Shown: positions 26,375 to 35,221, counted from the stretch's first letter. The stretch: DNA of 64,000 bases from Nocardia speluncae NBRC 108251 (GCF_001613245.1 NZ_BDBZ01000013.1:62001-126000), one strand, 5' to 3'. Made by a program: numbers and translations. The notes: generated by a model from the sequence alone, not told the origin.

Positions 26375-28132
26375 TCAGCTGGAGGCCGGGGCCGGGCGGC
26401 CGGATACGACCGTGTGGCCCTGGAAAAGGTTCCGGACGGTATCCAGGACCTCGGCCACCCGGTCCGGATGGGTGAGGTGGGGGTGGTGGCCCGCACCCTC
26501 GATCACTGTGGTCGGTAGGGATACCGGTATCTCGAGCGGGTCATGGGAGCCGGTGATGATATGCACCGGCACCGTGATCTGCGCGAGCAGGCGGCGAGCG
26601 GCCGCACGCTGCTCGTGCCGGCTCGCCGTTCGTAGTGCCGCGACGGCCCGCCGGGCTGCACCGGGGCGGCTCAGGTTCGCGCTTGCGCTGTCGATCGCAG
26701 GACCGGACGGCACACCCAGAGTGGCGGCGAGCGGTGCCGGGCCGAGGCGGCGCAGTACGAGGGCGGCGCCGGGGAACCGGGTCGTCCAGGACGCGCGGCT
26801 CTGCAGGAAAGCGGGTGCCACCAAGACTATTCCGGAGATGCGGTCGGGATGGGCGGCCGCGTAACGCAGGACCGGGAGGCAGCCGAGAGAATGCCCGATC
26901 AGTAGGGGACGAGTGGTCACCGAGGCCATGAGCCGGTCCGGCCGGAAGTGGACGGGGGAGCCGCCGGGCGCCGAGCGGCCGAGGCCGGGGAGGTCGGCGG
27001 TGTAGGTGGATGCGGTAGTCGCTGCGGTGACCGCGCGCCAGGCGTCGCTGTCGGTGGGGAGTCCGTGCAGCAGTACCAGATCCGGTGTCCGCCGATCGCC
27101 GCTCACCCAGAGGCCGTCGGCGAAGCCGTCGGCCGGATCCGCCTCGGCACTGCCGAATCGACTGCTCACCAGGTGGTCTGCCCAGTTTCGCAGGACTTCC
27201 CCGGCGGGCGGCATGGTGAGGCCCGCAGCCGCAGCCACCTCATCTGCGGCGGAGGTGTCGTAGCGGTCCTCGGCGAGGAACGCGAGGCGCTCCCGGTCGA
27301 CCCCGGTGAGCCACCGTGGCAGGCGGGCCACCAGGCCGGTCGGAATCGTGAAACGGGGTGCGCGAACGCGCAGGTGCTCGGCGAGGATTCGCATCAGCTC
27401 CGGCAGGGGCGGGCTCGCGGGGTCGAGCACGGTGTAGGAGCGGCCCGCGGTATCCGGGTTGTCGGGGAGGGCGATGAGGAAATCGACGAAATAGTCGAGC
27501 TCGAGGATCGGCAGCAAGGTGCGGGCGTTGCCGGGGAGCGCGGGAAGCCTGCCGTACCAGAGGTCGCGGACGAGTTCGGCGAGGCCGATGTACTGCCCCG
27601 GGCCGACGACTGTGCTCGGGTTCGCGACCGTCAGTGCAGCTCCCGCTGCCGCGGCCCGTTCGCGCAGTATCGCGTCGGCCTCGAATTTCGACGCGCCGTA
27701 GCCGCCGACCGCGTAATCGTGTTCGGCCGAATCCGGCACGGTGACCCGGTATCCGGTGATGTGGACCAGCCGGCGCGGCGCGGGCAGGCTCGTGTACCAG
27801 TCGAGGATGTGCAGGGCGCCGTCGATGTTCACCGCCCGGGCGGGGCCGGCGTCGAGCCCGAAGCTGAATCGGGCCGCGCAGTTGTACACATCGCGTACCG
27901 CGGCGGTGTCCAGTCCGGCGACCTCGCCCAGGCCGGGGTCGGTGATATCGCAGTCGAGTACGGTCAGCCGCTCGCGCGCTACGCCGTGCTCGTCGAGCCA
28001 GCCGGTGAGTCGATCCGCGCTGCCGGGGCGTAGCGCGGCCGCGACCGTATGCCCGCGGTGCAGCAGCCGCGCGACAAGGGCGCGTCCGATGAAACCGGCC
28101 GCCCCGAAGATGACGGAATCGGGAGTGCTCAT
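26375..28132 (-). CDS. Fusion of an extended SDR (NAD-epimerase-like) with an alpha/beta hydrolase
   Basis: The 585-residue protein joins two enzymes. Residues 1 to about 325 are an extended SDR: GAAGFIG (10-16), DVYNCAARFSFG, and YGASK with Tyr145 and Lys149. The usual catalytic Ser position reads HITGY. Residues 335-585 are an alpha/beta hydrolase with LLHGLPTDSDAW, the nucleophile motif IGHSLGCLPVLRY, an Asp in GSHDPLEI and a His in GAGHHPHL. Both halves appear complete, so they could act in sequence on one substrate, for example reducing or epimerising and then cleaving an ester. It lies downstream of an LmrA-like TetR gene, with a copy of that regulator's likely operator 15 bp before the start. 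Confidence 0.88.
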   Translation of the reverse strand: MSTPDSVIFGAAGFIGRALVARLLHRGHTVAAALRPGSADRLTGWLDEHGVARERLTVLDCDITDPGLGEVAGLDTAAVRDVYNCAARFSFGLDAGPARAVNIDGALHILDWYTSLPAPRRLVHITGYRVTVPDSAEHDYAVGGYGASKFEADAILRERAAAAGAALTVANPSTVVGPGQYIGLAELVRDLWYGRLPALPGNARTLLPILELDYFVDFLIALPDNPDTAGRSYTVLDPASPPLPELMRILAEHLRVRAPRFTIPTGLVARLPRWLTGVDRERLAFLAEDRYDTSAADEVAAAAGLTMPPAGEVLRNWADHLVSSRFGSAEADPADGFADGLWVSGDRRTPDLVLLHGLPTDSDAWRAVTAATTASTYTADLPGLGRSAPGGSPVHFRPDRLMASVTTRPLLIGHSLGCLPVLRYAAAHPDRISGIVLVAPAFLQSRASWTTRFPGAALVLRRLGPAPLAATLGVPSGPAIDSASANLSRPGAARRAVAALRTASRHEQRAAARRLLAQITVPVHIITGSHDPLEIPVSLPTTVIEGAGHHPHLTHPDRVAEVLDTVRNLFQGHTVVSGRPAPASS

Positions 28133-28146
28133 AACAAGTTCCTAAC

Positions 28147-28158
28147 TAGACTGGTCTA
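28147..28158 (-). promoter_or_regulatory. TetR (LmrA-like) operator A, before the fusion gene
   Basis: TAGACTGGTCTA is a dyad (TAGAC/GTCTA arms) in the 71-bp gap between the TetR gene and the fusion gene. It shares the AGACYGGTCT core with the site at 28770-28779. Confidence 0.65.
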
Positions 28159-28203
28159 CATATTTTGTGGGTATGTGAATGCGCGGTGTGAGTTGCCGTG
28201 GAT

Positions 28204-28758
28204 CTAGAGCAGGGTGCGGGCGACGCGCGCGGCCCGTTCGAGTGGTGTGCGGTCGCGATGTGTCTGCGCGAGCAGTAGTGCGCCTTCGATCATGGCGAGC
28301 AGGGAAACCGCCAGATCGTCGGCATTTTCGTAACCGGCCGCCCGGAGGCTGATACGCAAAGTCTCCGTCCACCGTTCGTAGACCTCGGCGCAAGCACGCT
28401 GGACCGTGTCGTTCGTGCCGGAGATCTCCAGTGCGACGGTTGCGACGGGGCAGCCGCATTCCCAGCCGGATGCCTCGAGCCGGTCGCCGAGCACGGTGAT
28501 CAGATCGGTGACCGCGCCGGCCGGGTCGGTGAGATCGGCCTGCGCGAGCGCGGCATCGATGCTCCCGGAGGTCTGGGTGACGGCGGCCGCGACGAGTTCG
28601 TCCTTACCGCCCGGGAAATGGAAGTACAGGGAACCACGCGGAGTATCGCTGTCCGCCAGGATCTGGTTGAGGCCGGTGCCGAAGTAGCCGCGGCGTTCGA
28701 TGGACGATCGCGTCGCCTCGATCATCCGCTGCTTGGTTTCGGCTCCTTTTGCGCCCAT
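28204..28758 (-). CDS. TetR-family regulator, LmrA/YxaF-like
   Basis: The 184-residue protein has a TetR HTH with the LmrA-type sequence GYFGTGLNQILADSDTPRGSLYFHFPGGKDELVAAA (about 24-59) and the C-terminal mark ECGCPVATVALEISGT of the LmrA/YxaF C-domain. It should repress its own promoter (site at 28769-28780) and the downstream SDR-hydrolase gene (28147-28158). B. subtilis relatives answer to flavonoids or antibiotics; the effector here is unknown. Confidence 0.92.
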   Translation of the reverse strand: MGAKGAETKQRMIEATRSSIERRGYFGTGLNQILADSDTPRGSLYFHFPGGKDELVAAAVTQTSGSIDAALAQADLTDPAGAVTDLITVLGDRLEASGWECGCPVATVALEISGTNDTVQRACAEVYERWTETLRISLRAAGYENADDLAVSLLAMIEGALLLAQTHRDRTPLERAARVARTLL

Positions 28759-28764
28759 GCCTAG

Positions 28765-28793
28765 AAAGTAGACCGGTCTTCATAAAAAATCAA
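28765..28793 (-). promoter_or_regulatory. TetR promoter with operator B between -35 and -10
   Basis: On the minus strand, TTGATT (28793-28788) and TACTTT (28770-28765) are 17 bp apart. The perfect dyad AGACCGGTCT (28770-28779) fills the spacer and touches the -10. This is a classic autorepression layout. Confidence 0.7.
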
Positions 28794-28819
28794 CGCTTAC
28801 AGTCCGAAGCGGTGCCCTG

Positions 28820-30088
28820 TCAGGAGCGGGAACGCGGGGTCTTGTTGCGGTACATGGCGGAATCGGCGGCCTGCATCGCCTCGTCGATCGCTGTCGGCGC
28901 ATCCTCGAGATACACCGTGCCGATACTCGCACCGATACGGATCGTCCACTCCTGGATCTCCATCGGCACCGTGAGTGCAGTCTGCACATCCGCGCTGAGC
29001 ATAGCCAGTTCGGCGGCTCCCGTGCACCGCTCGAGCACGGCGATGAATTCGTCACCGCCCAGGCGTGCCGCCAGCCCACCGGCCGCCGTAACGGTTTGCC
29101 GCAGACGGGCGCCGACGATCCGCAGCACCTCGTCACCGACGGCATGTCCCCACCGGTCGTTGACCTCCTTGAACCCGTCCAGGTCCAGATAGGCCATCCC
29201 GATCGGTGGCGTCGCCACCGCCAGCCGGTCGAAGAGATGGCCACGGTTGGGCAGGCCGGTGAGCTCATCGTGATTGGCGTCGTACCAGAGGCGGGCGGCG
29301 AGTTCCCGGCGTTCGGTGACATCGACTGCCACACCGATCAGGAAACGGACCCGGCCGCTGTGATCGCGCACCGCCGACATCGACAGATCGATCCCCGTGG
29401 ACGTCCCGTCCGGACGTGGATGGTCCAGTTCCAGCCGGAACCGGTCGATACTGCCCGCCAGCAGCTGCGTCATCCGCTGGTAGGCGTCGCCGATATTGGC
29501 GTGACCCACCACCTCGGCTACCGCCCGGCCAGGCATCTCCGCGACCTCGATACCGAGCATGTCCGCGAACGCCGCATTCGCTTCGAGGACCTGCCCGTGG
29601 GTGTCGACCGTCCCGATTCCCACCGAGGCGCCCGCGAACACCGCCTCGAAACGTGCTTCGGAGAGCTCACGTCGCCGCTCGGCTTCCTGGGCGGACGCCA
29701 GTGCCGCGGCGAGCGTGGCCTCCTGCTCCGACAATGCCACCGAGCGCAGTGCTGCCGTGAACCCGGTCGCGAACTCGGCGGCCACGAGCAGCGAACGGTC
29801 GTGCACCACGTCGCCGGTGGACGGGTCTGTGATCTGGAGGTAGCGGGCCATATCCCCGCAGATCAGCGGGATCGTCCGGCCGGCCACGGCAGGGTCGCGG
29901 TAATTCGCCGCGACCAGGGCCTCCGCCGCGTACTTCCCGGCCTGGGGCCCGATGGTGCCGCGCAGGGCGGCGAGCAACTGTTCGACCTGTTCGGTCAGCA
30001 GTACCTCGATATGGTCGCGCGTCAGTGTCGGCGCCACCGCGCCGTCGAGCGCATCGGCCCAGCCGACCGCGAGATCCCGCGCGGTCAC
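28820..30088 (-). CDS. PAS-GGDEF diguanylate cyclase
   Basis: The 422-residue protein has a helical N-terminal region (1-140), a PAS domain (about 145-260, ending VDVTERRELAARL) and a GGDEF domain. The active-site motif RLGGDEF is intact (344-348), with NHDELTGLPNR and YLDLDGFKEVND also present. It should make c-di-GMP. No RxxD inhibitory site precedes GGDEF at the usual distance, and there is no EAL domain, transmembrane segment or signal peptide. The GTG at 30088 follows CAGGAG; the longer frame runs into the neighbouring methyltransferase gene. It may be cotranscribed with that gene, 28 bp upstream. Confidence 0.9.
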   Translation of the reverse strand: MTARDLAVGWADALDGAVAPTLTRDHIEVLLTEQVEQLLAALRGTIGPQAGKYAAEALVAANYRDPAVAGRTIPLICGDMARYLQITDPSTGDVVHDRSLLVAAEFATGFTAALRSVALSEQEATLAAALASAQEAERRRELSEARFEAVFAGASVGIGTVDTHGQVLEANAAFADMLGIEVAEMPGRAVAEVVGHANIGDAYQRMTQLLAGSIDRFRLELDHPRPDGTSTGIDLSMSAVRDHSGRVRFLIGVAVDVTERRELAARLWYDANHDELTGLPNRGHLFDRLAVATPPIGMAYLDLDGFKEVNDRWGHAVGDEVLRIVGARLRQTVTAAGGLAARLGGDEFIAVLERCTGAAELAMLSADVQTALTVPMEIQEWTIRIGASIGTVYLEDAPTAIDEAMQAADSAMYRNKTPRSRS

Positions 30089-30116
30089 CCGAATCTCCTG
30101 CGCCGTACCCCCCTGG

Positions 30117-30926
30117 TCAGGACTTGCACCCCACACCGGCCAATCCCAGCGAACGGCCCGGTGCTTCGTGCCGATCGCGGTCCGATTCCGGCCGCCACAT
30201 CGGCAGCTCGACCACTCCGGGTTCCACAAGCTCCCAGCTGTCGAACATTTCGGTGATCGCGGCGCGCGAACGGAACTGGATCCCCACCTGATTACCGTGC
30301 TGCGAGGATTTGTGCAGGGTAGCCGCGTCGTCGGGACGTAGCGCGGACGTCAGATGTGAGATGGCGATATAACTTCCGATGGGTACCGCATGCCGGAGAG
30401 CCGCTACCTTCGCCGCGGGCAGATCGTCGTCGGTGAGCAGATGCAGCACCGCGATGAGCAAGATCCCGACCGGTTGTTCCGGATCGATCAATCCGGTGTC
30501 GCGGACCCGCGCCAGTAGTTCTGCGGGTTCCCGCAGGTCGGCTTCGATGGCGCCGTAATTCTGTTCGCCCACCAGGATCGCCCGTGAATGGGCCACGGCC
30601 ACCGGATCGATATCCACGTACAGCACCCGCGCCCCGGAATCGCACTCCCGGACGATCTCGTGCACGTTACCGGCGGTCGGGATACCCGAACCGATATCGA
30701 GGAATTGGGTGATGCCCGCATCGATCAGAAAGCGTACGGCCCGCCGCAGGAACGCGCGGTTGCTCAGCGCCAGCCGGGGCAGATCCGGCACCAGCCGGCT
30801 GCCGCGCAGGGCGGCGAGCCGATCGACTTCGAAGTTGTGCGAACCGCCCAGCAGCGCGTCGTACATACGCGCCGGGCTCGGCTGCATCATGTCCACACCC
30901 TCGGGTGCCCAGGCCGGCCTGTCCAT
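30117..30926 (-). CDS. SAM-dependent methyltransferase, DUF574/Methyltransf_19 family
   Basis: The 269-residue protein has the family opening PSPARMYDALLGGSHNFEVDR, then the SAM-binding FLDIGSGIPTAGNVHEI, the acidic strand VLYVDIDPVAVAHSRAIL, and the block GILLIAVLHLLTDDDLPA. This family is abundant in actinomycetes but its targets are unknown. Many copies sit beside XRE/DUF397 gene pairs; none is present here. It lies just upstream of the GGDEF gene in the same direction. Confidence 0.9.
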   Translation of the reverse strand: MDRPAWAPEGVDMMQPSPARMYDALLGGSHNFEVDRLAALRGSRLVPDLPRLALSNRAFLRRAVRFLIDAGITQFLDIGSGIPTAGNVHEIVRECDSGARVLYVDIDPVAVAHSRAILVGEQNYGAIEADLREPAELLARVRDTGLIDPEQPVGILLIAVLHLLTDDDLPAAKVAALRHAVPIGSYIAISHLTSALRPDDAATLHKSSQHGNQVGIQFRSRAAITEMFDSWELVEPGVVELPMWRPESDRDRHEAPGRSLGLAGVGCKS

Positions 30927-31652
30927 CTCATCCCCTCTGCGCTCGATACCCGCCCCGGCCGTATCGTCCCTCGGCCGTGTCCGGGAAACCCCTGCGCTGC
31001 GCTACGGACCGCCCCGTGGTGCGGCGGACCGGTGTCCATCGGCCGAATTCTTGTCGCGGTCGTAAGGCACTCTGCGCATAATAGCCGGTACGGTGCCGTT
31101 CTCGTCGGCGGGAACGCGGCCGGTGGCCCGGATCGGAGCCGGTGCGAGAATGAAAAGCTCGCCCGGGTAACCGGTTCGGGGCCGGGGGCTCGGTGATCAA
31201 TGCTCTGAAGCTGAGAATCCGATTCCGGCGGCTGGATGTCTCGCCGCCGTACGAAGCCGGCGCGACCGCCGGGTTCGGACTCGGTTCAGTGGTTTGCCGC
31301 ACAGTATCGGAGGGGGCTGAAAGCGGTGTGTGTCACATTTTGTGCCGGGTGGATCGCCGAATCGCGCGGGGCCGGTGGCACGCGACGGGAGCTCCGTGGC
31401 GCAACCGTTGGGTGCGGGTCGCTGCATTTCGAAGTTCTTGTCCGGCAAGCACCTTCGGGCCGGTGAACGACTGGGCGGTCCGCAGGTGAATTCTTCGCTG
31501 AACGTCCTGCGTATGCCCGCCGGGGAAGTCCCGGCCCCGTCAAGGTCTCGTCAACCTGTGTTATCCGAAGGTCACAACACGGTAATATGGAATTGCTCGC
31601 CGAGGCGTGTACCAGGTGAGCCCCGCCGGATCGAAGGTTGGTGACACCACCC
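30927..31652. other. 725-bp region without a recognisable gene
   Basis: Both strands contain only frames with poor codon bias and no recognisable domain. A TAATAT hexamer at 31583-31588, with TTATCC at 31561-31566 (16-bp spacing), could be the Nudix-gene promoter. GTGTT (31558-31562) and AACAC (31576-31580) form a weak dyad beside it. GC content falls locally around 31190-31600. Confidence 0.4.
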
Positions 31653-32099
31653 ATGTCGGTATCGATGTTCGACGAAACCCTGCCACGCGGTGAACGAGAC
31701 GGGGTCGGGCTGCGGGTCGGCGCAATCATCGATCGGGGTGGTGAGGTGCTGTTGCTGGAACTACCCAGCACCGGGCCGATTCGTCCCACTCGCAAGCTGC
31801 CCGGGGCCACTGTGGAGCCCGGTGAATCGGTGACCGGCGCCCTGATCCGCGGTGTAGAGGAAGAGACCGGGCTCACGGTCACCGATATCCGCCACCACGT
31901 CGGCGACTTCGAGTACCTTTCGCCCGCTGGTAAACCGGTGCGGCGCTTGCATTTCGAAGTCGAGGTCGAATCGCCGGGTCCTGTGGTGCTGAGCGCGCAC
32001 GCGGGCTACGTCTGGGCACCTGTGGACGGTGACGACCTGTCGGTCACCTCCTCGGTCCAGAAGATTCTCGATACCTATCGGGAACTCGTCTACCCGTGA
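31653..32099 (+). CDS. Nudix hydrolase with an altered Nudix box
   Basis: The 148-residue protein has the Nudix fold around GATVEPGESVTGALIRGVEEETGL (about 46-69). The catalytic REUxEExGU segment is present except that the Glu after Arg is Gly (RGVEEETGL), and the first Gly of the box is Ala. The metal-binding EE pair is intact. It opens VGLRVGAIIDRGGEVLLLEL. It should hydrolyse a nucleoside-diphosphate-linked compound, perhaps with lower activity. The ATG at 31653 is chosen over the GTG at 31638. Confidence 0.85.
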   Translation: MSVSMFDETLPRGERDGVGLRVGAIIDRGGEVLLLELPSTGPIRPTRKLPGATVEPGESVTGALIRGVEEETGLTVTDIRHHVGDFEYLSPAGKPVRRLHFEVEVESPGPVVLSAHAGYVWAPVDGDDLSVTSSVQKILDTYRELVYP

Positions 32100-32205
32100 T
32101 CGAATCCCGTGTGCCGTAACCCGGCCGGGCTGATCAGGTCAGGTTTCGCTGACCGTGCAGTAGTGGCTTATCTCGTGCACGTGCTGACCTCGGGGCGTAC
32201 GCCGA

Positions 32206-33225
32206 TCACGGACTCGACGTACGTGCCGCCTGCGCTTCCCCGGTGGATTCCGCCCGTGCGGTTCTCGGCCGGTACTCGCTGTGTGGCCGGCCGGAGACCG
32301 GAGACCGGCGCCCGCGTGTTCGTACTGCGCTTGCGGCGCAACCGATCACCGCGACAGCACCGAGTGCGGTAGCCCAGGTCGGTTCCTCGTTCAGTATCAA
32401 CGCAGCCCAGCCGAGCGTGAAGATGGGCTGGGCCAGCTGAACCTGGCTGACCTGCGTCATCGGTCCGACCGCCAGGCCGCGGTACCAGGGCAGGAAGCCC
32501 AGGTACATGCTCACCAGGCCGAGGTAGGCGAAGGCGGCCCACTGTGCAGGCGAACCCGTCGGTGGCTGCTGGGCCACCGAGATGCCCGTGAGTACCACCA
32601 TTACCGGTGCGGACAACACCAGTGCCCACGAAATGGTCTGCCAGGCACCCAGCTCACGGGCCAGCAGCCCGCCCTCGGCATAACCGCAGGCCGCCGCGAT
32701 GACCGCGCCCAGTAGAAGTAGGTCCGACCAGTGCGGTCCGCCGAAATCGCCACCGCGGAACCCGGCGAATACCGCCGATGCCACCGCGCCGGCGGCCGCG
32801 GCGAGCCAGAATGCCCGCGGCGGCTGTTCATGGCCGCGCAGGACGGCCAGTGCGGCGGTCGCGGCCGGTAGCAGTGCGATCACAACGGCGCTGTGGCCGG
32901 CCGAGGCTTCGGTGAGTGCGAAGGACGTCAGCAGCGGAAATCCGGCGACGACGCCGCCGGCGACGACGCCCAGCCGGACCCACTGCCGGCCTCGTGGCCA
33001 CCGCTGTTTTGTGAGCATCAGCGCACCCGCCGCCAGGATGCCGGCGACGACCGCGCGTCCGGCGGCGACGAAAAGTGCGGTGAAACCAGCGTCGGCTACG
33101 GCGACTTTGGTGAGTGGCATGGTGAACGAGAACGCCAGGACGCCGAGCAGGCCCCAGGCCGGGCCCACATATCGGGGCGATAGCGGTTCTGCGTCCGGGC
33201 CGGTAGCGCTACTATGATCTCTCAT
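32206..33225 (-). CDS. EamA/DMT-family transporter
   Basis: The 339-residue protein has about ten hydrophobic helices in two EamA repeats (GLLGVLAFSFTMPLTKVAVADAG onward, and LLLLGAVIAAACGYAEGGLLARELG onward). The second repeat ends QLAQPIFTLGWAALILNEEPTWATALG, the DMT signature. A basic Arg/Ser-rich tail of about 35 residues follows. Likely roles are export of amino acids or related metabolites. Its ATG at 33225 overlaps the ATG of the opposite-strand MocR gene within CATG. MocR regulators often control such exporters in vitamin B6 or amino-acid circuits, so the two are probably linked. Confidence 0.9.
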   Translation of the reverse strand: MRDHSSATGPDAEPLSPRYVGPAWGLLGVLAFSFTMPLTKVAVADAGFTALFVAAGRAVVAGILAAGALMLTKQRWPRGRQWVRLGVVAGGVVAGFPLLTSFALTEASAGHSAVVIALLPAATAALAVLRGHEQPPRAFWLAAAAGAVASAVFAGFRGGDFGGPHWSDLLLLGAVIAAACGYAEGGLLARELGAWQTISWALVLSAPVMVVLTGISVAQQPPTGSPAQWAAFAYLGLVSMYLGFLPWYRGLAVGPMTQVSQVQLAQPIFTLGWAALILNEEPTWATALGAVAVIGCAASAVRTRGRRSPVSGRPHSEYRPRTARAESTGEAQAARTSSP

Positions 33226-33236
33226 GTTTGACGATA
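33213..33236. promoter_or_regulatory. Face-to-face leaderless promoters for EamA and MocR genes
   Basis: TATGAT (33213-33218, plus strand) lies 5 nt before the MocR ATG at 33224. TATCGT (minus strand, 33236-33231) lies 5 nt before the EamA ATG at 33225. Each promoter lies inside the other gene's first codons and both transcripts would start within the shared CATG. The -35 regions are weak. Confidence 0.55.
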
Positions 33237-34636
33237 GCAGCTCTCGGATCGCGGCGGATCTTCGTGACTGGATCGCCAAGGCCCCGCCCGGTGCGCAGTT
33301 GCCGTCCACTCGGGCGCTGGTGACCCGGTATGCCGCGGGCCCGGTTACGGTGCAGAAGGCGCTGCGCATCCTCACCACCCAGGGATTGGTCGAAAGCCGG
33401 CCCGGTGTAGGAACTTTCGTCCGCACAGTGCGTGATACCCGCGCGCACGACTACGGCTGGCAGACCGCGGCGCTGGGCACACCGCGCAACCCTTCCGGCC
33501 GGCGCTTCACCGCGTTGCAGACCGTCGCCAACGACCGGATCGCCCTGCATTCCGGCTATCCGGACCGGGAGCTGCTGCCCGAACGACTGGTGCGCGGTGC
33601 CTTCGCCCGCGCGGCCCGCAGCGACGCCACGGTCAACCGGCCGCCCAGCAGCGGTCTGCCGGATCTGCAGGCATGGTTCGCGACCGAACTGGCGGCGGTG
33701 ACCCCCGCCGGTGTGATGGCGCCGGCTCCGAGTGATGTCGTGATCTTCCCGGGCAGTCAGAGTGGCCTCGGTACCGCCTTCCAGGCGCTGGTCGGTCCCG
33801 GCCGCCCCCTGCTGGTGGAATCACCCACGTACTGGGGCGCGATTCTCGCGGCGAACCGGGCCGGTGTGCAGGTGGTACCCGTGCCGAGCAGTGCCGAGGG
33901 GCCCCGGCCCGAGGACCTGGCACTGGCATTCGACCGGACGGGCGCTCGCGCGTTCTATGCCCAGCCGCATTTCGCGAACCCGACCGGAGCCCAGTGGCAG
34001 CCGGAACGTGCCGCGGGGGTACTCGAGGTGGTGCGCGCGCACGGGGCGTTCCTGATCGAGGACGACTGGGCACACGATTTCGGTATCGACACCGTCCCGA
34101 TCCCGCTGGCCACCCGTGACGACGGCGGCCATGTCGTGTATCTGCGGTCGCTCACCAAAAGTGTTTCGCCGTCGGTCCGGATCGCCGCTGTCGTCGCCCG
34201 GGGCCCGGCGCGGGAGCGGATCCTGGCCGATGCCCGAGCGGAGTCGATGTATGTGAGTGGTCTGCTGCAGGCCGTCGCGCTCGATGTGGTCACCCAACCC
34301 GGCTGGCGCACACATACCCGCGGGCTGGGCCGCCGGCTCGCCACCCGCCGTGATCTGTTGATCTCCGCGGTGCGTGCGCACCTGCCGCAGGCCCGCCTGG
34401 ATGTGGTGCCACGCGGCGGGCTGAATCTGTGGGTGCGGTTACCGGATCCCACCGATCTGACCCGGCTGGTCCGGGACTGCGAGGACGACGGGGTCGTGAT
34501 CGCGCCCGGAGACGAATGGTTTCCCGCCGAACCCACGGGTGCTTATCTACGGCTCAACTATTCGGGCCCGAATCCGGGCGCGTTCCCCGAGGGCACGCGG
34601 ATTATCTCCCGGGCGCTGGCACGGCAGGCGCAGTAG
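33224..34636 (+). CDS. MocR-type regulator (GntR HTH plus aminotransferase domain)
   Basis: The 470-residue protein has a GntR winged helix (SSRIAADLRDWIAKAPPGAQ, then VTVQKALRILTTQGLVESRP, about 6-60). A fold-type I aminotransferase domain follows, with QPHFANPTGAQW and the PLP lysine in RSLTKSVSPSVRIA. MocR proteins bind PLP and act as regulators rather than enzymes, often of B6 synthesis or of transport genes. The start is fixed by the HTH beginning within six residues of the ATG. The divergent EamA exporter is the obvious target. Confidence 0.92.
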   Translation: MFDDSSSRIAADLRDWIAKAPPGAQLPSTRALVTRYAAGPVTVQKALRILTTQGLVESRPGVGTFVRTVRDTRAHDYGWQTAALGTPRNPSGRRFTALQTVANDRIALHSGYPDRELLPERLVRGAFARAARSDATVNRPPSSGLPDLQAWFATELAAVTPAGVMAPAPSDVVIFPGSQSGLGTAFQALVGPGRPLLVESPTYWGAILAANRAGVQVVPVPSSAEGPRPEDLALAFDRTGARAFYAQPHFANPTGAQWQPERAAGVLEVVRAHGAFLIEDDWAHDFGIDTVPIPLATRDDGGHVVYLRSLTKSVSPSVRIAAVVARGPARERILADARAESMYVSGLLQAVALDVVTQPGWRTHTRGLGRRLATRRDLLISAVRAHLPQARLDVVPRGGLNLWVRLPDPTDLTRLVRDCEDDGVVIAPGDEWFPAEPTGAYLRLNYSGPNPGAFPEGTRIISRALARQAQ

Positions 34637-34644
34637 GCCGTGCG

Positions 34645-34678
34645 GGTACCGGTCGCGATGGGTTTCACGGCCGGTACC
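34645..34678. terminator. Probable terminator between convergent genes
   Basis: GGTACCGG (34645-34652) pairs with CCGGTACC (34671-34678) around an 18-nt loop, 8 bp after the MocR stop codon and just before the convergent secreted-protein gene. Confidence 0.5.
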
Positions 34679-34687
34679 GGGCACCGA

Positions 34688-35221
34688 TCAGTCGGGGAGA
34701 ATCGAGATACTGCCCTGGCAGACCGCGGTCTGGGTGTTGAGCCACCACCAGCCGCCACCGGTCCGGGCGGTGACCGTGAAGGCTACGGTGCCGACGCCGG
34801 TCCAGGTGCGATTCACCGGAATGCCCGGCTTACCCTTCAGCATCTCTTCGTCGCTGACGCTGGTGCCCGATGCGCCGGTGGTCTCGTTGTGCCAGTCGAC
34901 CTGCACCTGGGTGCCGTACGGCGTGGTGGTGGGAATCGGGAACAGGCTCGCGGGCGGGTTCGGCAGATCGTTGTCGCCGCTGAGCAGCAGCGCCGGTTCC
35001 AGTTCGCCGCCCGGTGGGCGGCTGGCCCCCGAACTCGCCCGGATATGCCAGGTGAACCCCGGCGCCCAGGCCAGCGGGTTCGCGCTGCCGCAGGTCATAA
35101 CGGTCGACGACGGTGGCTGGGCAGCGGCGGTGCCGGCGCCGGCCGTGAGCAGGGCAGCGGCCGCGGTGACGGCGGTAGCCGGGGCGAGTGCTGCGGTGAC
35201 GAGCTGACGTGCGCGAGGCAT
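34688..35221 (-). CDS. Secreted protein of unknown function
   Basis: The 177-residue protein has a long Ala/Thr-rich signal peptide (cleavage near TAAAQP at about 32-36). The mature part of about 140 residues has two Cys (SSTVMTCGSANP and TQTAVCQGSI), probably a disulfide, and beta-rich segments such as VGTVAFTVTARTGGGWWWL. I do not recognise a family. The ATG at 35221 follows GGGAGCC. Similar orphan secreted proteins are common in nocardiae. Confidence 0.75.
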   Translation of the reverse strand: MPRARQLVTAALAPATAVTAAAALLTAGAGTAAAQPPSSTVMTCGSANPLAWAPGFTWHIRASSGASRPPGGELEPALLLSGDNDLPNPPASLFPIPTTTPYGTQVQVDWHNETTGASGTSVSDEEMLKGKPGIPVNRTWTGVGTVAFTVTARTGGGWWWLNTQTAVCQGSISILPD

